DNA from: CAIWHR01 sp039931775
GTDB lineage: Bacteria > Pseudomonadota > Gammaproteobacteria > Burkholderiales > Casimicrobiaceae
DNA length: 64,000 nt
Assembly: GCA_039931775.1 (NCBI GenBank)
Contig: JBDTRG010000171.1
Span: forward strand, 1 to 64,000
Direction: 5' to 3'
Shown one piece after another: positions 26,743 through 35,236 of the stretch (positions within the stretch are counted from its first letter, which is position 1; the number at the start of each line of letters is the position of its first letter). The notes beneath the pieces are model-generated. The model did not search any database, was not told the DNA's origin, and saw only the letters and a list, made by a program, of their open reading frames with translations. A program made the translations under genes and the position numbers.

Positions 26743-27567
26743 CTACGGAGGCAGGATTCCGCTGATCGTTCCGTTCACCGAACACAGCGAGTTCTCGAAC
26801 GAGAGCCCCGCGATCATGCCAGCGGGTCCCCGTTGCATCAACACGACCCCGCCCTGGCCGCTCGTCCCATCGGAACACGAGAGAGTTCCAATGACATTCC
26901 CCAGCGTCCCTGTCTGAAAATAGGCGCCGACGATCGCGCAGTTCGCTTTCGCCCCCGCCAAGACCATGGTCACGGTGTTTCCCGTCTTGGAGATGGTCAG
27001 CGGTCCGGCATCGACGATGGTCGGACGATTGGCGGGTGGGGATACACAATCCTGTGCCGCATAGTTGATGGCCCCGGTGTAGGTACCCGCGAAGTCGAGA
27101 TTACGCAGGGTCAGCCGCTCCAGTGATTTGAACACCTGGACCCCGTCGATAACGTAGGTCAGGGTCGCGGTGACGTAGTCCGTCGCAAACGTGACCGTTC
27201 CAACCTTGCGGCGGGTGACGGTGGCGGGATCGAACGTGCCGCCGAACCACGGCCCGGTGCTCTCGTAGAGGTCGCCCGTGTAATCGGTTTCAAAAGTCGC
27301 GCCGGGTACCGCCGTGACAGTGGCGGTAACGAAGTAGGGCCTCCTGTCTGCTGCGTAGATATAGAACGCCAGAAAAATGACGGGTTCGTTGTGGGTGGCC
27401 AGTACGCCCCACCCCGACTGAGTCTTGTCCCACCAGGTGTCGGACAGGATGGTCCCCAAAACCGGAACCTGGGCCCCGGCGCACCCCAGCCACAGACCCG
27501 TCAGCAGTGCGCCAATGAACCGCAGCGCGTCCGACGCTTTACCAGGATTGGCGCCGCGAACATTCAT
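26743..27567 (-). CDS. Secreted protein with WW...SGWG motif, unknown function
   Basis: A 274-residue exported protein, not recognised as a known enzyme. The signal peptide spans about residues 10-32 (ALRFIGALLTGLWLGCAGAQ). The mature part opens with SDTWWDKTQSGWGVLATHNEPVIFLAFYIYAADRRPYFV, a motif recurring in uncharacterised secreted proteins of beta- and gammaproteobacteria. The rest is beta-rich with Thr/Val-heavy strands and four cysteines that may form disulfides. The ATG at 27567 has a very strong ribosome-binding site (GGAGGGGG). It stands alone between a CMD-like gene and the DUF1684 gene. Confidence 0.78.
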   Translation of the reverse strand: MNVRGANPGKASDALRFIGALLTGLWLGCAGAQVPVLGTILSDTWWDKTQSGWGVLATHNEPVIFLAFYIYAADRRPYFVTATVTAVPGATFETDYTGDLYESTGPWFGGTFDPATVTRRKVGTVTFATDYVTATLTYVIDGVQVFKSLERLTLRNLDFAGTYTGAINYAAQDCVSPPANRPTIVDAGPLTISKTGNTVTMVLAGAKANCAIVGAYFQTGTLGNVIGTLSCSDGTSGQGGVVLMQRGPAGMIAGLSFENSLCSVNGTISGILPP

Positions 27568-27672
27568 CGAACCCCCTCCATGCGACGGCGAAGGTCGGCC
27601 CGGAAGCTCCAACAGGGGCCGCCGATCCGGACCAGTGTTCGCCCCTCGCCAAACGTTGTCAAGGAGGACGGG

Positions 27673-28296
27673 TCAAGACATTCGCTCGCCGGCCGTTACC
27701 GCGAACGGCAGCCGATTCTCCGGCGGCGACAGCGGGCACGACCACCGATCGTCGTACGCGCAGGACGGGTTGTAGGCGAAGTTGAAATCAAGGAGGATCT
27801 CCGATCCCGAGATGCCGAGGTCGGCGCCCTTGATCGAGTCGTAGAGGTAGCGGCCGCCGCCGTAGGTTTCCGCGCCGCTCGTCGCGTCGGAAAACGGCAG
27901 CCAGAGGCCGCCGCCGTAGCCCTCGAACCAGTACATCGCCAGTGCCGCCTGCTGACCCGCGACCGTGAACCGCGCGTGGCCGACGCGCGTGCAGCGCAAC
28001 ACGCCGTCCGACGCGAGCGGGATATCGAAGGTCTCCCGCGAAGACATGGTGTCGATGACGCCGCGCGCCCGCCACTGCGCATCGTACGGATACCATCGGA
28101 GGCCGCCCCAGCTTGCACGCCGATCAGGCGCGATGGGGCTGTCCGGATGCTCGCGATAAAGGCGCGTTCGCGCCGCGCGGAATTGCGTCGATGCCGCCGG
28201 GCCGTCGCTGCCCGAAAGCGCGCGCACGGCCACGTAGTGCTCGGCGACCGTGTGCCGCCAGTCGGCGAGCGTGAACGGATTGGCCGGCGTGCTCAA
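27673..28296 (-). CDS. DUF1684 family protein
   Basis: A 207-residue protein with the hallmarks of DUF1684: LWLPFSDATSGAETYGGGRYLYD in the middle and the C-terminal DFNFAYNPSCAYDDRWSCPLSPPENRLP. The family is widespread and uncharacterised. The start is TTG at 28296, overlapping the stop of the upstream 5'-nucleotidase gene by four bases (TTGA), so the two genes are translationally coupled. Confidence 0.88.
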   Translation of the reverse strand: MSTPANPFTLADWRHTVAEHYVAVRALSGSDGPAASTQFRAARTRLYREHPDSPIAPDRRASWGGLRWYPYDAQWRARGVIDTMSSRETFDIPLASDGVLRCTRVGHARFTVAGQQAALAMYWFEGYGGGLWLPFSDATSGAETYGGGRYLYDSIKGADLGISGSEILLDFNFAYNPSCAYDDRWSCPLSPPENRLPFAVTAGERMS

Positions 28297-29207
28297 CGCG
28301 CAGCCGACTTCTCTTCGTTGGCAACGCCGTGCGGGACGTGCCCAGCCGCGACGTGCTTCATCGCGGACTCGACGTGCGAGCGCTGGTCGTCGAAGAAGAT
28401 GTCGGCGCGAAACGCGCGCAGGAACTCGCCCTTGTCGAGGCCGCCGAGGAACAGCGCCTCGTCGATCCGGATGTTCCAGGCACGCAGCGTCCGTATCACG
28501 CGCTCGTGCGCAGGCGCGCTGCGCGCGGTGACGAGCGCCGTGCGGATCGGGCTCTTGTCCTCGGGAAAATCGGCCTGGATCCGGTGCAGTCCGGCGAGGA
28601 ATTCCTTGAACGGCCCGCCGACCAGCGGCTCGTTTGCCGCGTCGGCTTCGCTCTTCGAGAATGCGGCCAGCCCGTCCTGCTGGTAGACGCGCTCGGCCTC
28701 GTCGGAGAACAGCACGGCGTCGCCGTCGAATGCGATCCGCAGCTCGTCGGTCTCGTTGGTACCCACCGCGCTCGGAAAGATCGTCGCGGCCGCATGACCG
28801 TCGTCAAGCGCACGCCGCACGTCGCCCTGATCGGCGGAAAGAAAAAGATGCGCGCCAAACGCAGGCACATAGCGCGAGGTCGGCTCGCCCTTGGTGAACG
28901 CCGCGCGCGTGATGTCGAGGCCGTAGTGCTTGATCGCGTTGAAGACGCGAAGGCCCGTGTCCGCGGAGTTGCGCGACAGCAGGATCACTTCGACGTACTG
29001 CTTGTCCGGCCGGTTGAGCCGCAGCAGTTTTTTCACCAGCACGAACGCCGGGCCGGTCGCGAGGATCTCGTTCTCGTGCTCGACCTGATAGCGGTGGTAC
29101 GCGTCGACGCCGGCCTCGGTGTAGATCCGATGGCTCTCGGTCAGGTCGAAGAGTGCCCGCGACGAAATCGCGACGACGAGTTTCCCGGCAAGCGAGGGCT
29201 TGGACAC
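28293..29207 (-). CDS. 5'-nucleotidase (NT5C1-like family)
   Basis: A 304-residue protein of the bacterial branch of cytosolic 5'-nucleotidases (PF06189), expected to remove phosphate from nucleoside monophosphates. The opening KLVVAISSRALFDLTESHRIYTEAGVDAY, VILLSRNSADTGLRVFNAIKHYGLDITRAAFTKG and FDGDAVLFSDEAERVYQQDG carry the HAD-like catalytic aspartates. FLGGLDKGEFLRAFRADIFFDDQRSH is the conserved C-terminal motif. The start at the GTG at 29207 fits the family N-terminus; the longer open frame upstream is not conserved. It overlaps the DUF1684 gene downstream. Confidence 0.9.
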   Translation of the reverse strand: MSKPSLAGKLVVAISSRALFDLTESHRIYTEAGVDAYHRYQVEHENEILATGPAFVLVKKLLRLNRPDKQYVEVILLSRNSADTGLRVFNAIKHYGLDITRAAFTKGEPTSRYVPAFGAHLFLSADQGDVRRALDDGHAAATIFPSAVGTNETDELRIAFDGDAVLFSDEAERVYQQDGLAAFSKSEADAANEPLVGGPFKEFLAGLHRIQADFPEDKSPIRTALVTARSAPAHERVIRTLRAWNIRIDEALFLGGLDKGEFLRAFRADIFFDDQRSHVESAMKHVAAGHVPHGVANEEKSAAR

Positions 29208-29373
29208 GGGCAAAGTATAGCCCTGCGGCCATCGTGATGAAACGGTGCGTCGCAGGCGCACATCCTCGAACGATGCGAGTGCGGACGTAAGCGATCCGCC
29301 ACGAGCTCCGCACTTCGCGCGGCACGTCGGTGATACGATGCGGGCCAACGCGATGACGACAGGAACCAACCCC

Positions 29374-29835
29374 ATGAATCTTGTTTGGAACGCCCGCCGG
29401 GCCGGCATACTCGTCGCAACGTGCGCATTCGTCGTTGCTGCCGGCTGTGCGACACCGGCACTGCCGCGGCCGGATGAAGGCGAGCTGCTGGCCGCCGGCT
29501 TCAAAGTCCTCGTTGCGGTGAACAGGATGCAGGAGGATTGGGTGCGCAGCCTTCCCCCAGGGCAGATAAGGCCGATGCAGCGCAACGACAAGAAGTACTT
29601 CGTCTACCCTGACGCGCCGAAGAAACAGATCTACGTCGGTGGCCCGCAGCAATACGAGGCGTACCAGCAGCTCCTCCCCGAAAAGCAGCGGGGCGCGCAG
29701 GAGGCGGTGAGCGCGGCTCGTCAGGCGGCGAACAGAGCGTCGTACAACAAGCAGGATGACGCGATGCGCAAGGCGACCGCCCGCGATTTGTCCGATCCCT
29801 GGCTCGGGGTCGGCTGGGCCGATCTCGGCTGGTAA
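29374..29835 (+). CDS. Lipoprotein of unknown function
   Basis: A 153-residue predicted lipoprotein. A hydrophobic signal segment (GILVATCAFVVAAGC) ends in a lipobox-like AAGC at about residues 19-22. The mature part is charged and helical (LPEKQRGAQEAVSAARQAANRASYNKQDDAMRKA) and ends in the aromatic tail GVGWADLGW. No domain is recognised. The ATG at 29374 has AGGAA upstream; an ATG at 29353 would add seven residues. It is divergent from the 5'-nucleotidase gene and convergent with rocD. Confidence 0.75.
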   Translation: MNLVWNARRAGILVATCAFVVAAGCATPALPRPDEGELLAAGFKVLVAVNRMQEDWVRSLPPGQIRPMQRNDKKYFVYPDAPKKQIYVGGPQQYEAYQQLLPEKQRGAQEAVSAARQAANRASYNKQDDAMRKATARDLSDPWLGVGWADLGW

Positions 29836-29867
29836 CGTTCGGCGAGAATCGAAGCGCGCGGATCGAT

Positions 29868-31139
29868 CTACGCCGCGCGCTTCAACCCGTCGCCCAACTC
29901 GGCGAACACCGCGCGCACTTCCTCGACCGCCCAATCGAGCGTCTCGCGGTCGATGGTGAGCGGCGGGGCAAACCGGACGACGGTCCCGTGCGTGTCCTTC
30001 GACAGGATTCCGCGCGCGAACAGCCGGTCAACGACGTCGCGCGCGGCGATCCGCTCGCGGTCGACCTCGACGCCGATGAAGAGCCCTTTGCCGCGGACCT
30101 CGCGGATCAGCGGACTGCGCACGGTGGCGAGGCGCGCGAGCAGATGCTCGCCCAGCTCGGCCGAGCGTTCGATCAGCTTCTCCTCCGACAGCACGTCGAG
30201 TGCCGCGATGCCCACCGCCGCCGCCAGCGGATTGCCGCCGAACGTGCTGCCGTGATCACCGGGCGTGAACACGCGCATCAGGTCCTCGGTGCCGACGAAC
30301 GCTGACACCGGCAGCAGTCCTCCGCCCAGCGCTTTGCCGAGGATCACGCCATCGGGCTTCACGTTGTCGTGTTCGCACGCGAGGAACCTGCCGGTGCGTC
30401 CCATCCCCGTCTGGACCTCGTCGCAGATCAGGAGGACGTTGCGTTCGCGGCAGATGCGCGCGCATTGCGCCAGATAGCCGGCCGGCGGAACGACGATGCC
30501 GCCCTCGCCCTGGATCGGCTCGACGAGGAACGCCGCCGTGTTGGGACCGATCGCGCGCGCCAATGCATCGGCGTCGCCAAACGGCACCTGCTTGAATCCG
30601 GGAGCGAACGGCCCGAAGCCGTCGCGGTACTGCGGCTCGGACGAAAAGCCGACGATCGCGATCGAGCGGCCATGAAAATTTCCCGAGCACACGATGATTT
30701 CCGCGCGGTCGGCCGGAATACCCTTGATCTTGTGGCCCCACTTGCGCGCGGCCTTGAGCGCCGTCTCGACCGCCTCCGCGCCACCGCTCGACGGCAGTGC
30801 GCGATCGAGCCCGGTGAGCGTGGTCAGGCGTTGCAGGAACGCGGGCAGCAGCTCGTTGTGGAAGACGCGCGACGTGACCGAGAGCCTTTGCGCCTGCTCG
30901 ACGAGCGCGCGCACGATGCGCGGATGCGCGTGGCCGTGGCTCACCGCCGAGTACGCGCTCATCATGTCGAGGTAGCGGCGCCCGTGCTCGTCCCACAGCC
31001 AGCAGCCGTCGCCGTGCGCGAGCACGACCGGAAGCGGATCGTAGTTGCGAGCCGAATGTCGGCGCTCGCGAGCGATCGAAGGGGAGACGGTCGAGGGTCC
31101 GGAGGCCGACGTCCTGCCGGCTTTGAAGCGTGCTTCCAT
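29868..31139 (-). CDS. rocD: Ornithine--oxo-acid aminotransferase
   Basis: Class III PLP aminotransferase transferring the delta-amino group of ornithine to 2-oxoglutarate, giving glutamate-5-semialdehyde. It is 423 aa. The RocD-type opening SARNYDPLPVVLAHGDGCWLWDEHGRRYLDMMSAYSAVSHGH distinguishes it from acetylornithine and GABA transaminases. Other motifs are the cofactor-binding LICDEVQTGMGRTG and the Schiff-base lysine in LGKALGGGLLPVSAF. A clear AAGGAG site precedes the ATG. The product feeds the same intermediate made by ProA. The 217 bases upstream hold no gene and should contain its promoter. Confidence 0.93.
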   Translation of the reverse strand: MEARFKAGRTSASGPSTVSPSIARERRHSARNYDPLPVVLAHGDGCWLWDEHGRRYLDMMSAYSAVSHGHAHPRIVRALVEQAQRLSVTSRVFHNELLPAFLQRLTTLTGLDRALPSSGGAEAVETALKAARKWGHKIKGIPADRAEIIVCSGNFHGRSIAIVGFSSEPQYRDGFGPFAPGFKQVPFGDADALARAIGPNTAAFLVEPIQGEGGIVVPPAGYLAQCARICRERNVLLICDEVQTGMGRTGRFLACEHDNVKPDGVILGKALGGGLLPVSAFVGTEDLMRVFTPGDHGSTFGGNPLAAAVGIAALDVLSEEKLIERSAELGEHLLARLATVRSPLIREVRGKGLFIGVEVDRERIAARDVVDRLFARGILSKDTHGTVVRFAPPLTIDRETLDWAVEEVRAVFAELGDGLKRAA

Positions 31140-31356
31140 ACCGATGCTCCTTTTGAGAGTCGGGTCCTGTCACTCGAGGAGAGCAGGAGACGTGCCAGTT
31201 CAGCGTCGGGCTCGTGGCCCCGTCTGAAACGCTGGCGGGTTTGGTTAAGTGGGGCGCCGGGATCGGCCCGGCACACGACGCAAATTTTACCCGAGGCGCC
31301 TCAAATGGGCGTACTGCACCGCAACATGCCTCGGGGCATCCGGGCGCGCTCCTGCG

Positions 31357-31824
31357 CTATTTCGCGGGCGCCGTGCAATCGCCGACGCGCTTGCCCGAAT
31401 AGGTCTGCGACATCTCGAACGACTGGCCGTCGGCCTTGCCGCTCATCATCATCTTGCCGTCGTAGGCGTTGGCGCCGAACGTCGTCTCGCCGGCGACCGT
31501 CATCGCGTCCTTCCCGGTGCACACCATCTTGTAGGTGACCTTGCTGCCGGTGCGCTTGCTTTCGAGCACCTTGCAGTTCTCGCGCTTGGGCACGTAGTCC
31601 TCGTCCTTGCCGCCCTTGGCGATGCAATACCGATTGGTCTGCGGCGGCATTGCCATCGGCATGCCGGGCATTTCCATCTTCGTGGTCACTTCCCACAGGT
31701 CGTCCCTGCCCTGCCCGTAGGCGGGATTCGGCGCTGAGACGGAGGCGACAAACATTCCGACGATCGCCAACCCCATGCTCGAGTGTTGCGCTCCCCGGTG
31801 GATCGATTCGCGGCGGAAGGACAT
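31357..31824 (-). CDS. DUF3617 family exported protein
   Basis: A 155-residue protein. A signal peptide spans about residues 15-38 (MGLAIVGMFVASVSAPNPAYG). The mature part begins DLWEVTTKMEMPGMPMAMPPQTNRYCIAKGG, and ENCKVLESKRTGSKVTYKMVCTGKDAMT...GEFTTFG-like strands and the final CTAPAK match the cysteine-containing DUF3617 family of unknown function. The ATG at 31824 was chosen for length and an AGGGGG-rich stretch upstream; the open frame continues further without similarity. It lies between rocD and the FAD oxidoreductase genes, all on the minus strand. Confidence 0.8.
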   Translation of the reverse strand: MSFRRESIHRGAQHSSMGLAIVGMFVASVSAPNPAYGQGRDDLWEVTTKMEMPGMPMAMPPQTNRYCIAKGGKDEDYVPKRENCKVLESKRTGSKVTYKMVCTGKDAMTVAGETTFGANAYDGKMMMSGKADGQSFEMSQTYSGKRVGDCTAPAK

Positions 31825-31957
31825 GGAGCCCCCTCTGGGTGATTGGAACGAACAACGGCGCGACGCCGGGGCAACGTCGGCATCCGGCGGGCGCACCGGC
31901 ACTATCTTACCGCCCGCAGAGACCCCAGGGGCCTCTGCGATTGGCGCCTGGCCGAAT

Positions 31958-33394
31958 TCAGTGCGGCGTCGTCCGTGCAATAGCGCGCTCGGCGTCCGGC
32001 GAACTGGGCAGCGACGCGAGTTCGGCCAGCGTGATCGGCTTGACCGGCCAGCGCAGCCGGAAATAGCCGGCGGTTTCCGGGGAAATCCTGCATTCGCGCG
32101 CAACCATCTCCGTCACGGTGATGCCGCAGAAGCGTCCCTGGCACGGCCCCATGCCGCAACGCGAAAACGCCTTGACCTGGTTCGGTCCGGACGCGCCCGA
32201 TCGCACGGCGTCGACGACCTGCGCCGCGGTGACGTTCTCGCAGCGACAGACGACGGTATCGCCGCGTGGGATCCGGAACGCGTCGGCGGGACGGCGCAAC
32301 GCGTCCAGAAACGCCGCGCCGCGCAGCGCGCGCCGCAACGCGGCACGCGGCTTCTCGGCCGCGGTGTCGCGCGCTTTCGCGTCGATGCGGCCGAGCGCGT
32401 TGGCCACCGCGAGTGCCGCGAGTTCGCCGCGCGCTTCCGCCGCTTCCGAGCCGGCGACACCCGCGGCGTCCCCGGCGAAGAACACATCCGGCAGCGTGCT
32501 TCCTCCCCACGCGTCGACAACCGGCTCGAACGAGGCGCGCGCATCATTCCAGCGATGCGCGCAGCCGAGCGCCGTCCCGAGGTTGATGTCGGGGACCAGC
32601 CCCTGGTGCAGGAACAACAGATCCGCGGACACCTCGCCCGCGGTGCCGGCGGCGTCGAACTGGATGCTCTCCACCCGGTCCGGACCGCTCGCGCCGAGCG
32701 CGGTCACGTTGGCGATGACTCGAACCGCACGGCGCACCGCGCGCTCTTCGGCGACGCGGCGCAGAAAATTCGGAGCGCGCGCGATGTCCCACGCACCCGG
32801 CAGGCAGCGCCAGCGCACCCCGCGCGGCGTCGTGTCGAACAACGCGACGAGCCCGATGCCGGTGTCGAGACACTGTGCGGCGAGCCTCCACAGCAGCGCT
32901 CCGTTGCCCGCGAGCACCACGCGGCTCGTCCGGCCGATCGCCGCGGTTTTCAACAACACCTGCGCACCGGCGGCCGTCATGACGCCCGGCAGCGTACCAC
33001 CCGGAATGGGAAACGGACGTTCGAGCGCGCCGGTCGCGATGATCACCGCGCGGGTAGATACGATGCGGCTGCTGCGTGCTCCTGGTGCGCCGTACACAAC
33101 GCCGAGTTCGTACCGATCCGCGTTGCCCTTCCCCGCCGACCAGACAGTCGCATCGGGGACCCATGTCGCGCCCGACTGGCGAAAGACTTCGACGAGCGCC
33201 GCGTCGTGGATACTGCCTTTCGCGTCGCCCGGACGCACGTTGGTACCCGCGGTGGGTGGGCCGTAGATCTGTCCGCCGGGTGCGGCCTGCTCGTCGAAGA
33301 GCACCGTCGCCAGCGCGTGACGCGCCGCAACGGTCGCCGCCACGAGTCCCGCAGGCCCGGCGCCGATCACGGCGACGTCGTAGAGAGCCTTCAT
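31958..33394 (-). CDS. FAD/[2Fe-2S] oxidoreductase subunit, HcnB/OoxA-like
   Basis: A 478-residue flavoprotein resembling the alpha subunits of hydrogen cyanide synthase (HcnB), opine oxidase (OoxA) and D-hydroxyproline dehydrogenase. The FAD motif VAVIGAGPAGLVAATVAARH is at the start. A pyridine-nucleotide-disulfide oxidoreductase fold follows. The C-terminus has a Bfd-like [2Fe-2S] domain with cysteines in CRCENVT and CGMGPCQGRFCG. It is downstream of a D-amino-acid-oxidase-like gene by 39 bases. The small ferredoxin subunit normally found in these complexes is missing here. The substrate is probably an amino acid or opine; cyanide production is not implied. Confidence 0.87.
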   Translation of the reverse strand: MKALYDVAVIGAGPAGLVAATVAARHALATVLFDEQAAPGGQIYGPPTAGTNVRPGDAKGSIHDAALVEVFRQSGATWVPDATVWSAGKGNADRYELGVVYGAPGARSSRIVSTRAVIIATGALERPFPIPGGTLPGVMTAAGAQVLLKTAAIGRTSRVVLAGNGALLWRLAAQCLDTGIGLVALFDTTPRGVRWRCLPGAWDIARAPNFLRRVAEERAVRRAVRVIANVTALGASGPDRVESIQFDAAGTAGEVSADLLFLHQGLVPDINLGTALGCAHRWNDARASFEPVVDAWGGSTLPDVFFAGDAAGVAGSEAAEARGELAALAVANALGRIDAKARDTAAEKPRAALRRALRGAAFLDALRRPADAFRIPRGDTVVCRCENVTAAQVVDAVRSGASGPNQVKAFSRCGMGPCQGRFCGITVTEMVARECRISPETAGYFRLRWPVKPITLAELASLPSSPDAERAIARTTPH

Positions 33395-33433
33395 CGGCGG
33401 CCGTGCGGCGATCGCTTCATTCGCATGGGGCCA

Positions 33434-34555
33434 TCACGCAGCGAGGGCATCGAAGCGTCGCGCAACGAAAGGCCTGAGGGACTCGGGCAAACTTCCCGCG
33501 GCGACCGCCGGCGCCAACGCGTAGGCATGCACGGCTGCGAGCGTCACGCCGCTGTGACATGTGGCGACGAACGCCCCCGGGTGTTCAGCCGCCTGCTCGT
33601 AGATCGGAAAGCCGTCGGGCGTCATCACGCGCAACGCGGCCCATGCGCGAACGACGCGCGCCGCGGCCAATGCCGGAAACACGCGCACCGCCCGCGCCGC
33701 CATCGCCGCGAGAATGTCAACGCCGAGCGACTCGTCGAACCCGCGTTCCTGGTGCGAGTCGCCGATGAGCACGGTGCCGTCGTCGGTCTGCCGGATCGTC
33801 GCGAGCGGCAACGCGAGAAATCGCGGCACCCGCTCGAGCACGATCACCTGGCCCTGGTTGGGCTGCACCGGTGCGGCAAGCCCGATCATCGGCGCGAGCG
33901 CCGCATTGCCGAGCCCCGCGGCGAGGACAATCTTCTCGGCGGCCACCGTTGCGCCCGCGGTCTCCAGCGCGAAGCCGCTCCCTCGTGGCGCGATGCGCGT
34001 CACCGCATGACCGGCACGATAGATGCCTCCTGCGCGCACCGTCGCCGCGTGCAACGCGTGCAGCAGCCGCAGCGGATTGCAGTGCCCGTCGAGCGGACAG
34101 TACGTGCCTCCGGCGACATCGGCACCGAGGCCGGGAAGGCGCGACTTGAGATTCGCGCGGTCGAAGACCTCGATCGGGTAGCGCCTGAACCCCGGCTGCG
34201 CCTGCAGCGCCTCGAGCGCCGCGGCGCGTTGCGACAACTCCATGGCGGTCAGGCAGACGTGGATGCCGCCCGGCTGCGCCAGCGCGACGTCGATGCCGGT
34301 CTCGCGCAACAGCTCGCCGGCGAGACGCGGCCAGTCGCGCGCCGAGCGTTGCGTCCACGTCCCGTACGGTGCGAGGCCCATGCCCTTCCCCTGCACCCAG
34401 ATCAAGCCGAAATTGCCGCGCGCCGCACGGTGCGCGATGTCCCCTTCGTCGAGCGTGACGAGCTTCGGCCCGAGCGCGCGCAATCCGAAGGCGAGCGCCG
34501 CTCCGACCAAGCCTCCGCCGATCACCGCGACGTCGAATGGCCCTGCCGCACTCAC
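33434..34555 (-). CDS. FAD-dependent amino-acid oxidase/dehydrogenase subunit, HcnC/OoxB-like
   Basis: A 373-residue protein of the DAO/GlyOx family with the FAD motif DVAVIGGGLVGAALAFGLRALG at the N-terminus. GNFGLIWVQGKGMGLAPYGTWTQRS and VATCHSGVTLAAVHAYALAPAVAAGSLP are conserved in HcnC/OoxB-type beta subunits. Together with the gene at 31958 it likely forms a heteromeric dehydrogenase for a D-amino acid, imino acid or opine. The GTG at 34555 was chosen because it overlaps the yqiA stop by four bases (GTGA) and the FAD motif follows; the longer frame upstream is a shadow of yqiA. Confidence 0.86.
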   Translation of the reverse strand: MSAAGPFDVAVIGGGLVGAALAFGLRALGPKLVTLDEGDIAHRAARGNFGLIWVQGKGMGLAPYGTWTQRSARDWPRLAGELLRETGIDVALAQPGGIHVCLTAMELSQRAAALEALQAQPGFRRYPIEVFDRANLKSRLPGLGADVAGGTYCPLDGHCNPLRLLHALHAATVRAGGIYRAGHAVTRIAPRGSGFALETAGATVAAEKIVLAAGLGNAALAPMIGLAAPVQPNQGQVIVLERVPRFLALPLATIRQTDDGTVLIGDSHQERGFDESLGVDILAAMAARAVRVFPALAAARVVRAWAALRVMTPDGFPIYEQAAEHPGAFVATCHSGVTLAAVHAYALAPAVAAGSLPESLRPFVARRFDALAA

Positions 34556-35133
34556 TTCACGCAGCCCACGAACCGCAGCACCGACGGGACCTCCGCGCCG
34601 AAATCCTCCCAGCCGTGGTCGCCGCCGCTGGCGACGTACTGGAAGGCGCCCGCGTAGAACGCCGCCGCCGCGCGCCAATCCAGGACTTCATCGCCGGTGC
34701 GCGCCAGCAGAAAGTAATGCTCGGGACGCGTGATCCGCGCGACCGCGAGCGCCGCGAGCTCGTCGAAATGCGCCGGCGTGACCTCGTACGCCTCGCCGGT
34801 GTACGGGTTGCGCTGGGGGCCGAAAAACGGCTTCAGGTCGACCCAGGGCCGGACCGCCGGATTGATGACGACGGCACGCGCCGAATACTTTTCCGCGAGC
34901 CACGTCGCGTAATAGCCGCCGAGCGAGCTCCCGACGAAGGCGAGATTGCGTCCCGATGAAACCTCGGCGTCGACCCATGCGCAGACATCGCGCATCGCCT
35001 GCGCCGGTCGATGAACGAGCGCCGGGACGTGGAACGCGGGCGGTTCGGGCAGCGCCGCCGCGGCGCGCGCGAGCATTTGCCCCTTCACTGAATGCGGCGA
35101 CGAGTTGAAGCCGTGCAGGTAGAAAATCGTAAT
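34552..35133 (-). CDS. yqiA: YqiA-type alpha/beta-hydrolase with disrupted start
   Basis: An esterase of the YqiA/YcfP family. Conserved sequence runs from ITIFYLHGFNSSPHSVKG, the oxyanion strand and HG motif, through the nucleophile GSSLGGYYATWLAEKY, VINPAVRPW, RNPYTGEAYEV and the catalytic His in GGDHGWEDF. The similarity begins at 35133 with an ATT codon, immediately after a GC-rich repeat. No ATG, GTG or TTG lies in frame between the upstream stop and this point. The first standard start is a GTG at 35088, which would delete the first 15 conserved residues including the HG motif. Initiation at ATT, a frameshift in the repeat, or loss of function are the options. Confidence 0.75.
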   Translation of the reverse strand: MTIFYLHGFNSSPHSVKGQMLARAAAALPEPPAFHVPALVHRPAQAMRDVCAWVDAEVSSGRNLAFVGSSLGGYYATWLAEKYSARAVVINPAVRPWVDLKPFFGPQRNPYTGEAYEVTPAHFDELAALAVARITRPEHYFLLARTGDEVLDWRAAAAFYAGAFQYVASGGDHGWEDFGAEVPSVLRFVGCVK

Positions 35134-35135
35134 AG

Positions 35136-35232
35136 CGCTCCCCCCGAAGCGGCGCTGCGCGCCGCCTCCCCCCAGGGGGCGAGCGCCTTGGGGCGGCCCG
35201 GCGGCGCTTTGCCCCCCCCGAAGCGGCGCTCA
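35136..35232. repeat. GC-rich repeat between mpl and yqiA
   Basis: The 17-base sequence CCCCCCGAAGCGGCGCT occurs twice in the same orientation, at 35140-35156 and 35214-35230, flanking CCTCCCCCCAGGGGGCGAGCGCCTTGGGGCGGCCCGGC-type sequence with an internal CCCCC/GGGGG inverted repeat. It looks like a GC-rich intergenic repeat of a kind seen in betaproteobacterial genomes. It starts five bases after the mpl stop and ends at the first conserved yqiA codon. A run of eight C bases lies at 35212-35219. Confidence 0.75.
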
Positions 35233-35236
35233 TCCG

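Noticed and set aside
31958..34555. Hydrogen cyanide synthase operon
   Set aside because: The hcnA-type subunit is missing, and the family includes many amino-acid and opine dehydrogenases, so cyanide production cannot be claimed.
31775..34657. Plus-strand open frame of 960 codons opposite the FAD oxidoreductases
   Set aside because: No recognisable motif; the minus strand has clear FAD-binding and iron-sulfur motifs over the same bases.
34688..35233. Frame starting at the ATG in the GC-rich repeat before yqiA
   Set aside because: It is out of frame with conserved YqiA sequence and turns into Arg/Ala-rich text; it matters only as a possible frameshifted start.
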